A stretch of 64,000 nucleotides of DNA from Charina bottae (Eukaryota > Chordata > Lepidosauria > Squamata > Charinaidae). The position numbers and the translations under genes are program-made. Under the pieces are notes generated by a model, which was given only the letters and a program-made list of their open reading frames with translations, was not told the DNA's origin and did no database searches. This document shows, in pieces, positions 37,001 through 47,606 of this stretch; within the stretch, counting starts at the first letter, position 1; each line of letters opens with the position of its first letter. Location: contig JALMGJ010000005.1 in assembly GCA_023362775.1 (NCBI GenBank), forward strand, positions 68,717,463 through 68,781,462, read 5' to 3'.

Positions 37001-38095
37001 TCACTGACCTTTCATTCATACCTGCTTGTACTTCCTCTTCATGCCTGACAAAGCGAGACCCTGTTTAATTGGAAGTCATCACAAGTGAGAGCTGCAGAAT
37101 ATTTTACCTTTTAGAAGTTATTTTAGTATTGGCATGCATACTGTAATCTCTGGATTGGGTGGTATAAAGATCACTCCCAGGTAAATAATAATAAAAAATA
37201 GGCTGCTTGGACACATCAAAGTAATCAAATCAAAGAAAAAACACTATCCTGCTTTATCCAGGAGTGGCAGGAAGGTTGGCAGTAGCAATATGGGTGCCCC
37301 ATTTTTCTGGCATGACTCATGAAGTTATGCTATATGACATACAGTATGTATACATTTTGAACTGTGACTGTGAGTTACTGTGGACAAATCAGATGACATT
37401 TTCATGTTGATATCTGACTACAGTATTCTAGGAACTGATTAATCTGCTTTCTGTATTCATATTTGTATAACATTAATTTAATATTTGACTTTCAGGAACA
37501 AGTTTATTCTATTACACTTTTGCATTTTTCAAATGCTTTGTTTCAAGGCCATATGACAATTACTATTTATTTTGTGTGCATGGAAATTCACAATTAATTT
37601 TACAAACATTTTCTCTAAAGCACATCGCTTTTACATGTACTGTAGTTCCCCTAATATATAATTTTTTTGCAATATTTTTTCCCCAAGATTTTTTTTTAAT
37701 TGCAAAACTGCCTTGTAAAAGTGAGAGAAGTACAAAACATAAAGGATAAATTGAATTTTATCACATTCTCTACAAAATACATGGATCTTGTCAAAGTTCA
37801 AAGTGTACATGTGATTCAATATGTCTCTCTTGATGTGGATCAGAGGAAAAATATGGTTCTACTTATATTAAAAAAGAGATCAAAATATTACATTTTTCTG
37901 TGTTATAATGAGATATACAGTATATGTTTTTAAACCTCTGGTTTTGTTAACTGAATGCAAATGGAAAAGAACAATTTTCTCTTTGCCCAGGCTGTTTTCT
38001 CTTTGCCCGTAGCTCTTTGCCCGGGTCTTTGATGAGAACGATTGACACCCCTTTCCTTCCTTTTCCTCGTCCTATCTGGGTTTGTTTTCTCTGCC
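34081..38095. other. Long unassigned stretch
   Basis: About 4 kb of AT-rich sequence with no exon that I can support and no clear element. A small (GGAGAT)n array lies at about 35290-35330. The end (37930-38095) becomes GC-richer with repeated tctttgccc phrases. Confidence 0.4.
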
Positions 38096-38251
38096 ATTGT
38101 CAGCAGGGATGGAACTAGGGTCTGGGTCACCTGGGGCACACATGGATTCCGTGCCCCCCCCATGGGTTATTTTGTCATTTTGGCGCCCCCCAGCGCGGCA
38201 CCCGGGGCACATGCCCCACTTGCCCCCCCTAGTTGCGGCCCTGATTGTCAG
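38096..38251. mobile_element. hAT-type MITE, 140 bp, with 8-bp TSD
   Basis: Duplication attgtcag at 38096-38103 and 38244-38251. The termini cagggatggaactag and ctagttgcggccctg are imperfect inverted repeats. The interior is GC-rich with C-runs. No coding capacity. Confidence 0.85.
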
Positions 38252-38544
38252 ACCTCCCAGGTAAACCAGACAGGAAACACGATTAGATGAGCTAATTCTA
38301 CATTATTGTAAGGCTACATTAACAGAATCTTGCAAGTCTGAAAGTACAAATCTCCCACCCTCCCTTTTGATGGCCTGCCAAGTTAGGGTGGGTCCTTCCT
38401 AAGTTTCTTTCTCTGCCTGTTACTCAGTTGCGGGTTCCTCCCCCTTTTATCTGATCATTCCCTAGGCGGCATCTTCCTCCCCCCCCCCCCCGTCTTCCAA
38501 GGTCACCATCACATTCCATCACAGCCATCTTTGTTTCTAAATGT

Positions 38545-38625
38545 TTTTAACAATTTGTAAACCACCCAGAGTTGCTGGGAGTTGGGCAACATATAAATTA
38601 TTATTATTAGTAGTAGTAGTATCAT
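38545..38625 (+). repeat. LINE 3' tail with (TTA)n/(TAG)n
   Basis: The phrase ttgtaaaccacccagagttg then an (ATT)n and (AGT)n tail is a CR1/L2-group 3' end. Confidence 0.8.
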
Positions 38626-38671
38626 TTCACTCACATAAAGAAAATTTATTCGAAATAGTTTTCAGAAGGTC

Positions 38672-39240
38672 TGTTACGAATACATAACACAAGCTTGCCA
38701 AGTCCCTTCCTGGGAGGATCTCCACCTTTATTTATTTATTTTTATTTATTTATTATTTCAATTTATTCCCCGCCCATCTCCCTTGCAAGGGACTCTGGGC
38801 GGGTTCCTTCCCTACCTCTACCTTCCTACCCTCTACCTAAGTTTAGGGATATCTGGGTATGGCTGTGTGATGACTCTGACTTCAATGCCCCAATAAACAC
38901 TTCTCCATGCAAATAAATTGAATAAGAATAAGAATAAGCTTTATTAAGGATACATGTAAATCAAATTCTCAAAGATCCGAATGATGGTTTCCCGCCAAAA
39001 CAGTCAAACGTAGCTCTCCCCCTTTGCGCCAACCCCTTCGCGCCCATGATGTCAGCGTCTGTTACTTTCCCACTCCGCTCAATCCCCCACCACCCTCGTG
39101 CAGGTGGACGGCCTTGACGCTCGGCACAACAGTCTCCAGCAGTCTGGTGCGGCTCCTGGAATGCGCTCCCCCTCCCATCGCTTTCCAGGCTGACACATAT
39201 CTCTGAATCTTGCCATGTACTTCAAACTGGAATCCTGACA
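38672..39240 (+). mobile_element. Candidate LTR, GC-rich 3' half
   Basis: Starts TGTTACGAATAC and ends CCTGACA, with AATAAA at about 38890 and a GC-rich segment (39010-39180) unlike its surroundings. An antisense LINE 3' tail (38721-38803, ccccgcccatctcccttg) lies within it. No target duplication or primer-binding site was found, so this is tentative. Confidence 0.3.
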
Positions 39241-40235
39241 GGCGGTTTCTCCAAATGGAGCAATCCCACCTGAGGCAGGTAGTTAAACTGCCACACTTGT
39301 TGAATGGAGAGTTATTCCACCTTTACCTGGAATCTAGACAGGTAGAAGAAGACATACGTCTTCCCTAGGATTGAGCTTCCAAATAAGTGGCTCCAGGTTT
39401 GGTACCAGGACTAAGTGAATTTGGAGTTCATGGTGCTAATACAACCCCCAAAAAACATGAATAAAAGGATTTTTTAATACTTGCAAGAAAGTGAATATGT
39501 GGGAAATAAGATAGCTGAATCGTGTTATGAGGCCTGGATATACACATAAGAGCTAGTAGTCATTAATTATCAAATAGGCAAATATAATGAAAAGTTATAA
39601 AATGGGAGCAAAGGAAGGAGGACAGTAAAGTAATGCTGAAATAGGCCATTTTGCCTTTATTTTCTGTGCCAGTTTTATCAATTTTACCGTATTGGCTCCA
39701 GTTTTCTCAGGGCTTTTGGCCAGAGGGCCTGAATCCTATAGTCCTTGCTAGTCTCAGGGCCTCCAGATAACATAGACTGGGGAAAAATAAACTTCTAGCT
39801 TACTCTCCTCAGCCTGAGATCCCCCACCGCCTGGTCTTTTATTGGAAGAACGTAGTGGCATTTAGAGTATAATTTATTTAGAATTGCCAGCCAGCCTCAG
39901 GCTGCTAAGTCTATTACACAATCTTTTCTCTCTTATACAAAAATATTATGTTTTTCTAGGAGTTAATTAATTTCAGTTCTTCTTAGTCCCATGTTAAAAC
40001 TATTTTCTACAACAATTTGCTGACATACTTTTCTATTTAGTCTACACATTAGTACTCAGTTTGTATATTAATACACATACGTTGAGCTATGCTTTCCCTC
40101 TATTTCTGTATGCTTTTTTTGCTGCTTTTTAGCAGTGTAAAAATACTGAAAGATAATTGCATTCCAGTACGCATACTGATTTAGGAAGTAAGAACAGTAA
40201 TTGCTATCAGAATCTAAACGGAACAAAACCTTGTA
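39241..40235. other. Unassigned, no gene seen
   Basis: No recognisable gene. Two similar phrases (ggaatcctgacaggcgg and ggaatctagacaggtag) recur about 110 bp apart. Confidence 0.4.
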
Positions 40236-40800
40236 CAGTATATATAATTTTTAATTTCTTTTTTTTTTGTAAATTTTATTATTTAAAATATATATTAAAC
40301 ACATATAAACAATTATACATATACTTACAATGTGTACAACATATTTACATTTCAAACATCTTTACATACAAAAAAGGACAATAAAAAGTAAAAAGAAAGA
40401 AAGACAGAAAGAAATTTAAAAAAATTGAAAGAATAAATGACAACATATATTATAGACTTTTAAAATACTTCCAGTTTTCTTCACAAAAAATTTTTTTGTT
40501 TCATATTTATAGCTTTTCTTATTCCTTTCCCCCCCTTTTTCTTTTTCTTTTTTCCCTTTCGTATTTCATTTTTATAATTATTTCATTATATTTTATAAAT
40601 TTCAATATCTTATTCATTCTAGATCTTCTAATACATTTACATTTACTTTTCTCTTATTTCTTCTTTCACTTATAATTTTATATGCTTAATTTGATCATGT
40701 ATTCCTTTTGTATATACTTTAAAAAGGGGTTCCATATCAATTCATAGTCCTCCAATTCTTCATCTTTCATTAAATCTTAATGAATCAATGGAGTCAACTT
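40236..40800 (-). mobile_element. L1-type 3' region, decayed
   Basis: The plus strand starts with a T-run then gtaaattttattatttaaa and a long A-rich, then C/T-rich stretch. This is the antisense layout of the L1-derived 3' ends at 22971 and 61700. No ORF2 is present. Confidence 0.55.
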
Positions 40801-40990
40801 TTTTTTTTTTGCCTTTTCAGTAGGGTCTGGATTTCTTGATCATTTCCACTGAAACCTGACATGGCATCCCAGACACGGATAGTCAACCTATAGCTTTCCA
40901 GGTGTTATTTAACTTCAGCTTCCTGAATAGCCAATAATAAAGGAAGCTGGGAGTCACAGCCCACTAGTAGCTGGAGAACCATAGATTAAC

Positions 40991-41213
40991 TGTCTGTCTG
41001 TCTATCCGTTCAGTCATGTCTGACTCTCGGTCACTTTGTGGATCAATGCTTTCCATGCCTTTCTATCTCTTACAGCTTCCTTTAGTTCCATCAAAGTCAT
41101 TCCAGTGTCCCTTCTGATGGTGTCAAGCCAGTGAGTCCTAGGGCGGCCCCTTCTTCTTTTACCACTGATCAGTCCCAGCATAATTGTCTTTTCGAGTGAG
41201 TCGGCTAACTACT
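40991..41213 (-). mobile_element. RTE/BovB-like LINE 3' end
   Basis: Minus-strand text includes GACAATTATGCTGGGACTGA and AAAAGAAGAAGGGGCCGCCC, then GGCTTGACACCATC and a terminal gagtcagacatgactgaacg. These are the conserved end of the RTE/BovB ORF (KTIMLGLISGKRRRGRPR-type) and the 3' terminus. The frame is broken. Confidence 0.7.
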
Positions 41214-41865
41214 AGGTTAACTACTTACACTGTATAGTATAAATTTATATAAAATATAGTATACTTATACTGTATAGTAGAAGAGTTGGAAAACCGATAC
41301 ATGCTTTTGATAATTACCTCATTTAGATTATCACAATGGGCTCTCTTTGGGGCTACTTTTGAAGCATGTCTAATAAATATAGATGGTGCAAAATATTACA
41401 GCCAGGCTGCAGGTGGTAATCAGTAATGGGCAGCAAGCTCCAGGGAAATTAGGAGATTGTAGTGTATAGGAATCTCAGCTAATCTTGAATGAGGCCATAA
41501 GAACCCAGTGAGCAGCATAGGAAAGTATTATAAATATTTGCTAATTTATCTATTTAGAATCCTTAAATGTTGTCTCCCTGAATATTGCCCTAGCCAATTT
41601 CTTTTATTGCAATTCTCCATTGGAATTACATTCAAATAAACTGTTTTTATTTTATTTTTCTGTGCAGATAGTTATTATCCCAAATACCATCTTTCATGTC
41701 GGTGCATTTTCTTTTATAGTCTTATAGAATATAATTGCAGTGTTTCATGGGACTTCAGAAACTGGCAGTGTCAAGGGCAGTAGCTAATCTATGCTCAGGG
41801 CATTGCACTTCTAAGTGAGGTGGAGAAATACAGCACTAGTGGGGTAAGCCCTTACTTTGTTTTTT
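41214..41865. other. Unassigned, no gene seen
   Basis: AT-rich, nothing recognised. Confidence 0.4.
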
Positions 41866-42116
41866 ATTTTAATAAGAATTTTATTAAGTTTAAGAAAAAG
41901 ATAAAAACTACAAAAAAAATAAAAAAAATACAAAAGGAAAAAAAGAAAACTAAAAAAAGTGTAAAACACAAGAAAACAGAATTTTAAAAGATTACATACA
42001 GAGGTGACTTCTGACTTTGAACAGCAAGAATATACAGCAATTTCTCTAATCAATTTCTTACTCTATATCAAACCAAGATCACACCATTTCTATTAATCTT
42101 TCCATTAGCACAGTGT
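41866..42116 (-). mobile_element. L1 3' end, antisense
   Basis: aagaattttattaagtttaag, an A-rich stretch, agaggtgacttctgacttt and ccaagatcacaccatttcta match the 3' part of the L1-derived element at 22971-23210 nearly base for base. Confidence 0.8.
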
Positions 42117-42118
42117 TT

Positions 42119-42529
42119 GACTACATTCATTTTAAAGTGAGAGCTGTTTGTCTAAAAGATTGGTAATCTAGGTTTTCTTTCTGCCTTTCTTCCCATGACA
42201 TGTGACACATATGTCACATGTTCTTTGACTCTTATCCTGGTTGGCTGTAGCTAGCTAAGTACTAGGCATTGCCTATAATCCCTATAATGTATTTCTGTAA
42301 ATAAATCCCCTTTCTTTTACAGCTATGAAACCTGCTTCACTAATCATTGCTTAGGTCAGAATTCTGCTCTTGGGAATTCTTGCATGCACACATAGAACTC
42401 TTTAAGCTACTTTTACTTCCTCAACTAAGTCTTCCACTTTGGTTCCATTTCTCTACTGCAGCAAACAAAGTGACTCTTGGTAGTTTGGAAAACTGTCAGC
42501 AAAGCTCTCACTTTAAAATGAATGTAGTC
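42119..42529. repeat. Perfect 27-bp inverted repeat, 357-bp spacer
   Basis: The arms 42119-42145 and 42503-42529 are exact reverse complements (core cattttaaagtgagagct). Outside the 27 bp the similarity drops quickly. The spacer has no ORF. It could be an old MITE or an inverted duplication; the nature is unknown. Confidence 0.8.
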
Positions 42530-43860
42530 CAACATGTATCTTGGACTTATGGATTTTAATAAAGTTACAATAATGATATGTACATGTAATCCTCACTTCC
42601 ACTCTTACACTGAGATTCATGCAGCTGTCAGCAAAATTTTCTGGATTAAGGACCGGCTTGAAAGGGTTTGTCTGTCAAGGTATGCTAGAATAATTAAGTC
42701 CACTATTGCTTCTTTGAAGGATCTTCAGTTTACTTTTTGAAAGCATAATCACCCACATTTTCTTGGTGATTGGGTGAGCAGTAATAGACATGAACCTCAG
42801 TACTCCTTTTAATCATTCTTCCACTTGTTATTAGACAGGTGATCTCAACCATTTCTCCAAGTTCATTGATTTTTATTAGGTGCAAGTGTGAGTTCTTTTA
42901 ACATACAAAGGGACCACTCTTCCTTTTCTAGTGCTTCTGTTCCTTCTGAATCAATTGTACCCTTCAGTTGCTGCATTCCTGCCATTGGAGTTGTCCCACT
43001 AAATCTCTGTTACACCTATTAAATCATGTTTGCCTTTCTTTACTAACAGTTCCAGCTCATTTTGTTTATCTCCCATTCTGTGAGCAGCAGTATATAGGAA
43101 ATGAAGAGCATGAACTTTATGAACCAATTTTCTTTCTGACTTTTCACTGAGTGATTTAATAGCTCCCATTAGAACAACACTCCCATTTACAGAGTACAAA
43201 TCTTTATCTGGGATTCTTACTTCAGAGCTTTTGTTTTGTTTCCAATTCTCATTGTTCAAAACTCTCCTTATCAAACTTGTTATGTTTTGGGCAACGTTAG
43301 CCAATATTTTTACTAGTCTTTATGAGATTCAGTACATCCTGGACAGTAATCCACTATCCAGATAAATCATGGCCTTAGAAACTAAATGTCTGCCACTTAT
43401 ACCATTGGTGTAGCCAATAATTCACTTGCAGGATTCTTCTTTTTCCCCCCAGACCTCTTTCAAAGATTGATAGGATGAATGGGAATGCCACTTCTACCCT
43501 TGGGGTCTTGAGGTTCCTTCCTAAATCTTTAAAATTCATATTGATATAACTGTATCTGTTCTTTGTTGCTTCATTTGTCCCAATGTGGATTTGCAGGAAA
43601 GAATAACTTAATGAATTTGATTATATTTGGAAGTTCTTCTGTCACATTTGTTATTAGTGCTCCTGGCAGACAGCATTCCTCATGAGCTGATGGGCCCCAT
43701 TGGCCTACCCTTGGTTCATTTCATTGTAGTAGTCAGTTATCAACTACCACAACTTTTATCTCTGTTTTCTTTCAAGGCTTTGCTGCATCCTATCTTGCCC
43801 TTCAGTGACCCACTGTATCGTCTCATGTTCCACAATGCTCTGCTAATGAAGTAATTGTCA
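42530..43860 (-). pseudogene. Decayed CR1 LINE: ORF1 esterase-like and ORF2 endonuclease parts
   Basis: On the minus strand the segment 43600-43430 reads IHIGTNEATKNRYSYIN then FKDLGRNLKTPRVEV. This matches the GTND block of the SGNH-esterase-like domain of CR1 ORF1. Further on, 43304-42999 contains RIPDKDLYSVNG and MGDKQNELELLVKK then HDLIGVTE, the start of the ORF2 endonuclease (the YTNARSMGNK and ITETW region of CR1). Stops and indels are frequent. The element is 5' to 3' on the minus strand and lacks its RT. Confidence 0.7.
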
Positions 43861-44159
43861 CGACCGATGAAGTAACCATGCTGCATATCCAAATGAAGTT
43901 TTAAACATATTCATTCTTGACTTAGAAGAAAATTTTCTCATCTTCCACTCCCAAAATACTTTCCTCTATTTGAAATATAACTTCAGCATCTGAACTCATA
44001 AATAAGAATCTCGAATAATTCCACTGGGAATTCAAGAACCTTCACTTATCAGCCTAAACCTGGACCAGCCTATATAGCAGCATCACAGCCTGGACACTAC
44101 TATGCAACTATACCAGAGTTAGAAATCTGGCACTCACCACATTACTAGATGGTTCTATG

Positions 44160-44180
44160 CTTGATCTTAGCCGAAAGGCC
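44160..44180 (-). ncRNA. U2 snRNA 5'-region scrap
   Basis: The minus strand matches the U2 snRNA stretch GGCCTTTTGGCTAAGATCAAG with one mismatch over 21 nt. It is too short to be functional and lies directly before a decayed LINE. U2 pseudogene, template-switch product or U2-targeted LINE junction are all possible. Confidence 0.5.
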
Positions 44181-44239
44181 AGTAAGTTTGAATTGCTTTG
44201 TAAAGTAGCCAAGGGTTCCTTGGTAGCCAGGCTCAAGTC

Positions 44240-44390
44240 CTATAGGGCAGGGGTCCCCAACCTTAGCAACTTGAAGATGTGTGGATTTCAACTCCCAGAA
44301 TTCCCTAGCCAGTGTTGCTGGCTGGGGAATTCTGGGAGTTGAAGTCCACACATCTTCAAGTTGCCAAGGTTGAGGAACACTGCTATAGGG
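44240..44390. mobile_element. Palindromic hAT-type MITE, 135 bp, 8-bp TSD
   Basis: The duplication ctataggg lies at 44240-44247 and 44383-44390. The element (44248-44382) is almost one palindrome: caacttgaagatgtgtgg ... ccacacatcttcaagttg, around a short centre. Ends are CAGGGGTCC and GGAACACTG. Confidence 0.92.
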
Positions 44391-45570
44391 CACAAAACTG
44401 CAACTCTCTTTCCCCTGATTTATTGTTATAGAAAAGATCATATAAAGCACTTCTTAAAAATAAAAAATATGGTGCTAAAAAAGAGTTATGGGCTAAATTT
44501 ACACAGGCCACCAAAGCAAATCACCAGATCTCCTTTTGGTGGATTGCAGCTCAAAAGATAAAAAGTAAGACCCTGGGGAAACCTGTCATATTCCTGCATT
44601 TAATTGGGAACTGTATTCTCAAATCCTTGTTGCTTGTTGCTTCAGAGACAGATACAAATTCTATCTCATCCTATGATTCTGCATATCTCAATCTCCCAGT
44701 CTGATTTCCAGTCACAACTGCAGAAATTAAGAAATTAGAGGCACAGGCTAAAGCAGGCAGGTCTGATTATATCCCCATTGAACTTTTCAAAATGAATATT
44801 GATTGGTAGTTACCAATTTCAGATTCACTTTTTTCTGTCACTGATTTTTCCCTGGTAATCCCAAAAAACTGGGCCCTATCAATTAGTATTCCCATCTATA
44901 AAAAGGGGAGCTTTAGTCTACTGAGTATAATCAACAAACTACTGTATATTTGAGACATCTCAATGTAAAACATTGCAGTTGGCTGGAGTCTGAAGATATC
45001 CTCGCAGATGAATAAGCCAGTTTTAGAACTGGCAGGTCTACACTTCACCACTGCCAGGTATTTCAACATCTGGCAGAAAAATGCATTGTTAAGCCTCATA
45101 GGACCCTTCATGTGGCCTTTATCTCAAGTCCACCTCTGATTTTATCCTTTCTTGTCCAACTTTTATTTAAAGATTGTAACCCAGGTTCTTAGAAACACCA
45201 AACACCACTTCTGGCCAGTAGAGAAATTCCCAACTTACTTTATGCTAATGATATTAGCGTTCATTCATTCTGCATTGTGAGACTAAGAAGAGTGTTATAG
45301 CCCTTCACAACATACTGTGAACAATAAAGACTCACTAAAAAAGGTATGATCTGCTCAAAAAAACTGGTTAGACATGGCAGATTAATGGCTATGTTATTGA
45401 GTAAATGAGGGGACACAAATACCTGGGAATAATATTTTAGGATTTGGGGAGCTGGCTTTATCTCCTTAGAAACCCAGTTTGGGCAAAGCAGCCTTACATA
45501 TTGGCTTAAGCTGATACTGCGTCCATAAAGCCTAGACAATATGCAAAATCCAAAGAAACCACAAAACATT

Positions 45571-45894
45571 GTCTATGGCAGGGTTTCTCAACCAGGGTTC
45601 CGTGGAACCCTAGGGTTCCATAAGAGGTCACTAGGGGTTCCCTGGGAGATCACAATTTATTTAAAAAATTATTTCGAATTCGGGCAACTTCACATTAAAG
45701 AGGTGAATTTCATTCTTTATTTTTATTTTAAGAACACTGTTAATGCATATATACAGGCCTACGCATGAAACAAATATAATAATTTTGTAACTTCTGGCCT
45801 ATGTTTGAGCTTGAATGTGCAGGGGTTCCCTGAGGCCTGGAAAATATTTCAAGGGTTCCTCCAGGGTCAAAGGTTGAAAAAGGCTGGTCTATGG
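45571..45894. mobile_element. hAT-type MITE, 308 bp, 8-bp TSD
   Basis: The duplication gtctatgg lies at 45571-45578 and 45887-45894. The ends cagggtttctcaacc and ggttgaaaaaggctg are inverted repeats. The flanks carry subterminal ggttcc-containing repeats. No transposase. It splits the decayed LINE. Confidence 0.92.
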
Positions 45895-46054
45895 TATAGC
45901 GATAACAACCCTAAAAGGACCACCCATTGCTACACAGTCAAAAATCCATCTAAAATTTTTCCCTGCCTTCTGATCTTTTTAATGACCCTTCCTCATATCA
46001 CCACTGTGCCTTTTGGCCTGTTGAAATGCCTTACCCTCTGCAATTATGTAATAT

Positions 46055-46720
46055 AGATGTGCTGGTGTCCAGTATGGGTATACCAGTTGCACTCTTTCCT
46101 GGATCAGGAGGCACTGCACATGGTCACCTGTGAGGCAGTCTATATGGGGCCACATTCAAGAACACCTGTAAGCTGCCATTTGTCCAGAACACAGTGGTGT
46201 AGACAACTATGGTTATGTCTCTTTATGCCCATGGTACACTTTGCTCCGCGAGCTGCACTGCCTCTCAATTGGCTTCCGGGTGCAATTCAAGGTGCTGGTT
46301 TTTACCTCTTAAAGCCCAAGAGAGACTGCCTTAATCCCATTGTTTCTACCCATCCCATTAGTTTGGGCAGGAGGGATATGCTCTGAGTCCTGACAATCAG
46401 GGATTGTCATCTGGCAGTCTGCCTTTTCCATAGCTATGCATGCCCTCTGCAACACCACGCCACCTGAGGTTTGGCTGGCACCAATTCTGTTCACCTTTCA
46501 GAAAACCTTGAAGACCCGGCTGTTTTCCCTGGCAGGGGGCAGGAGAGTAATTGAGCCCATGCTGCTGATATATGATGTTGTGGGGAACCATTCTGTGTTT
46601 AGTTGGCTGGGAAATGTATTTTTTTATATGTTGCATTTATATTGTGATTTTCATTCTTGTTAGCCTCCCGGAGTCATATTTGTGAAATAAGCAGCTATAT
46701 AAATCAATTTAAATAAATAA
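46055..46720 (+). pseudogene. Decayed CR1/L2-group LINE C-terminus and 3' end
   Basis: Contains QLHSFLDQEALHMVT, a mutated RISYCN-type block, LNWLPGAIQGAGF, and later TPPEVWLAPILFTFQKTLKT, in the same order as the intact C-terminus at 16640-17150. It ends with gcctcccggagtca and (AAAT)n at 46660-46720. Many frame breaks. Confidence 0.75.
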
Positions 46721-47355
46721 ATAGGATACGATATGTGTCTATGTTCATGCCCTTCTGGATCTGTTGAGTCAGTGGCACAGGTATTATTGTACTGTTCCAT
46801 TTGTTTTGTGCTACTCTGTTGTATTTGTTTGAATCCGGCAAATCAAGCATGCTTCATTAGGATATGGGTGATTGCTCTAGGAGGCAAATTCTGCTTCTAG
46901 AGGAAGCTGCTTGTTGCCCCTCCCACTTCCTCTTCTCTCTCTCTGATTCTTCCACTGTTGGGGTAGGACACACATGCTTGAGCTCCTCCATGGAGAGGCC
47001 ATGCCTAGGCCTCAAGCCCCCTTTCTCCATGCAGCCTCTGGCAGCAAACAGGGCCAGAGGTATGCAGTTTAGGGAACAGAAAGAAGAACTGAAACCAGTT
47101 TTCTACTGAAATGGCTGTACCTGGACCAAAATAAATGTAAGAACTCTTTTGTACTTACTCTTTGTACCTGCAATGTCTAAGTGTGTGTTTCTTTATGCTT
47201 GGGTGGGCTAAAAGTGTAAGAATAAGAACCTGAATCTCTTTAACATGCTCACAGGCTGTATTTTTAAACAATATTCTTTTTCTGCCCACGAGTTTACAGA
47301 ACGTTAAGCTCTGCTCCATTCACTGGTTCGAACAGGCCACTGAATGATCTTCAAA
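46721..47355 (+). mobile_element. Probable copia 5' LTR and leader
   Basis: Sequence between the LINE tail and the primer-binding site. It includes an AATAAA at about 47127 and ends in TTCA just before the primer site, as expected for a 5' LTR ending in CA at about 47353. The left border was not found. Confidence 0.45.
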
Positions 47356-47370
47356 GGGTTATGGGCCCAG
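47356..47370 (+). promoter_or_regulatory. Primer-binding site complementary to tRNA-iMet anticodon region
   Basis: GGGTTATGGGCCCAG is the exact complement of 15 nt of the initiator-Met tRNA anticodon stem-loop (CTGGGCCCATAACCC). Drosophila copia and relatives prime from such an internal half-tRNA site. It lies about 250 bp upstream of the gag-like frame, as expected for an LTR element leader. Confidence 0.8.
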
Positions 47371-47606
47371 AATTTTGTAGAAATAGGTTTTGTTTTTAAA
47401 CGGCAGGAATTTTTCCTTTCTGCCTTGTTTTATTTTTGAGCAGAAATTTTCTTTTTTGCTGGTTTTGCATGAGCATTGTTGTTTTTGAGAGAATACTCAG
47501 TCTAGCTACTGAAGAGGTTTCTTACACAAGGAAATAGCCTTAAGCATAAAGGGAAGAATTTTTTTTCTTTTTGAAGTGATTTTTAAATCCTTTTTGCTTA
47601 GACAAG

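Larger units (their letters stand above)
44187..46050 (+). pseudogene. Decayed LINE reverse transcriptase, R4/Dong-like
   Basis: In shifting plus-strand frames: KKLEAQAKAGRSDYIPIELF (44720-44790), ISIPIYKKG (44880-44910), ILADE-ASFRTGRSTLHHC (44998-45060), VFQHLAEKC, and a LLYANDIS version of the YADD box near 45238-45260. KYLGIIF (45415-45440) belongs to the post-RT region. The FR-GRST-HC-V-QHL-EK signature is known from a squamate LINE family that I place with R4/Dong-like elements, with low subfamily confidence. Two hAT MITEs (44248 and 45579) are inserted in it. Confidence 0.65.

Noticed and set aside
39010..39200. CpG-rich promoter of a host gene
   Set aside because: The GC-rich patch is short and lies in a candidate LTR, with no exon nearby.
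44160..44180. Functional U2 snRNA gene
   Set aside because: Only 21 nt match and no snRNA promoter or remaining body is present.
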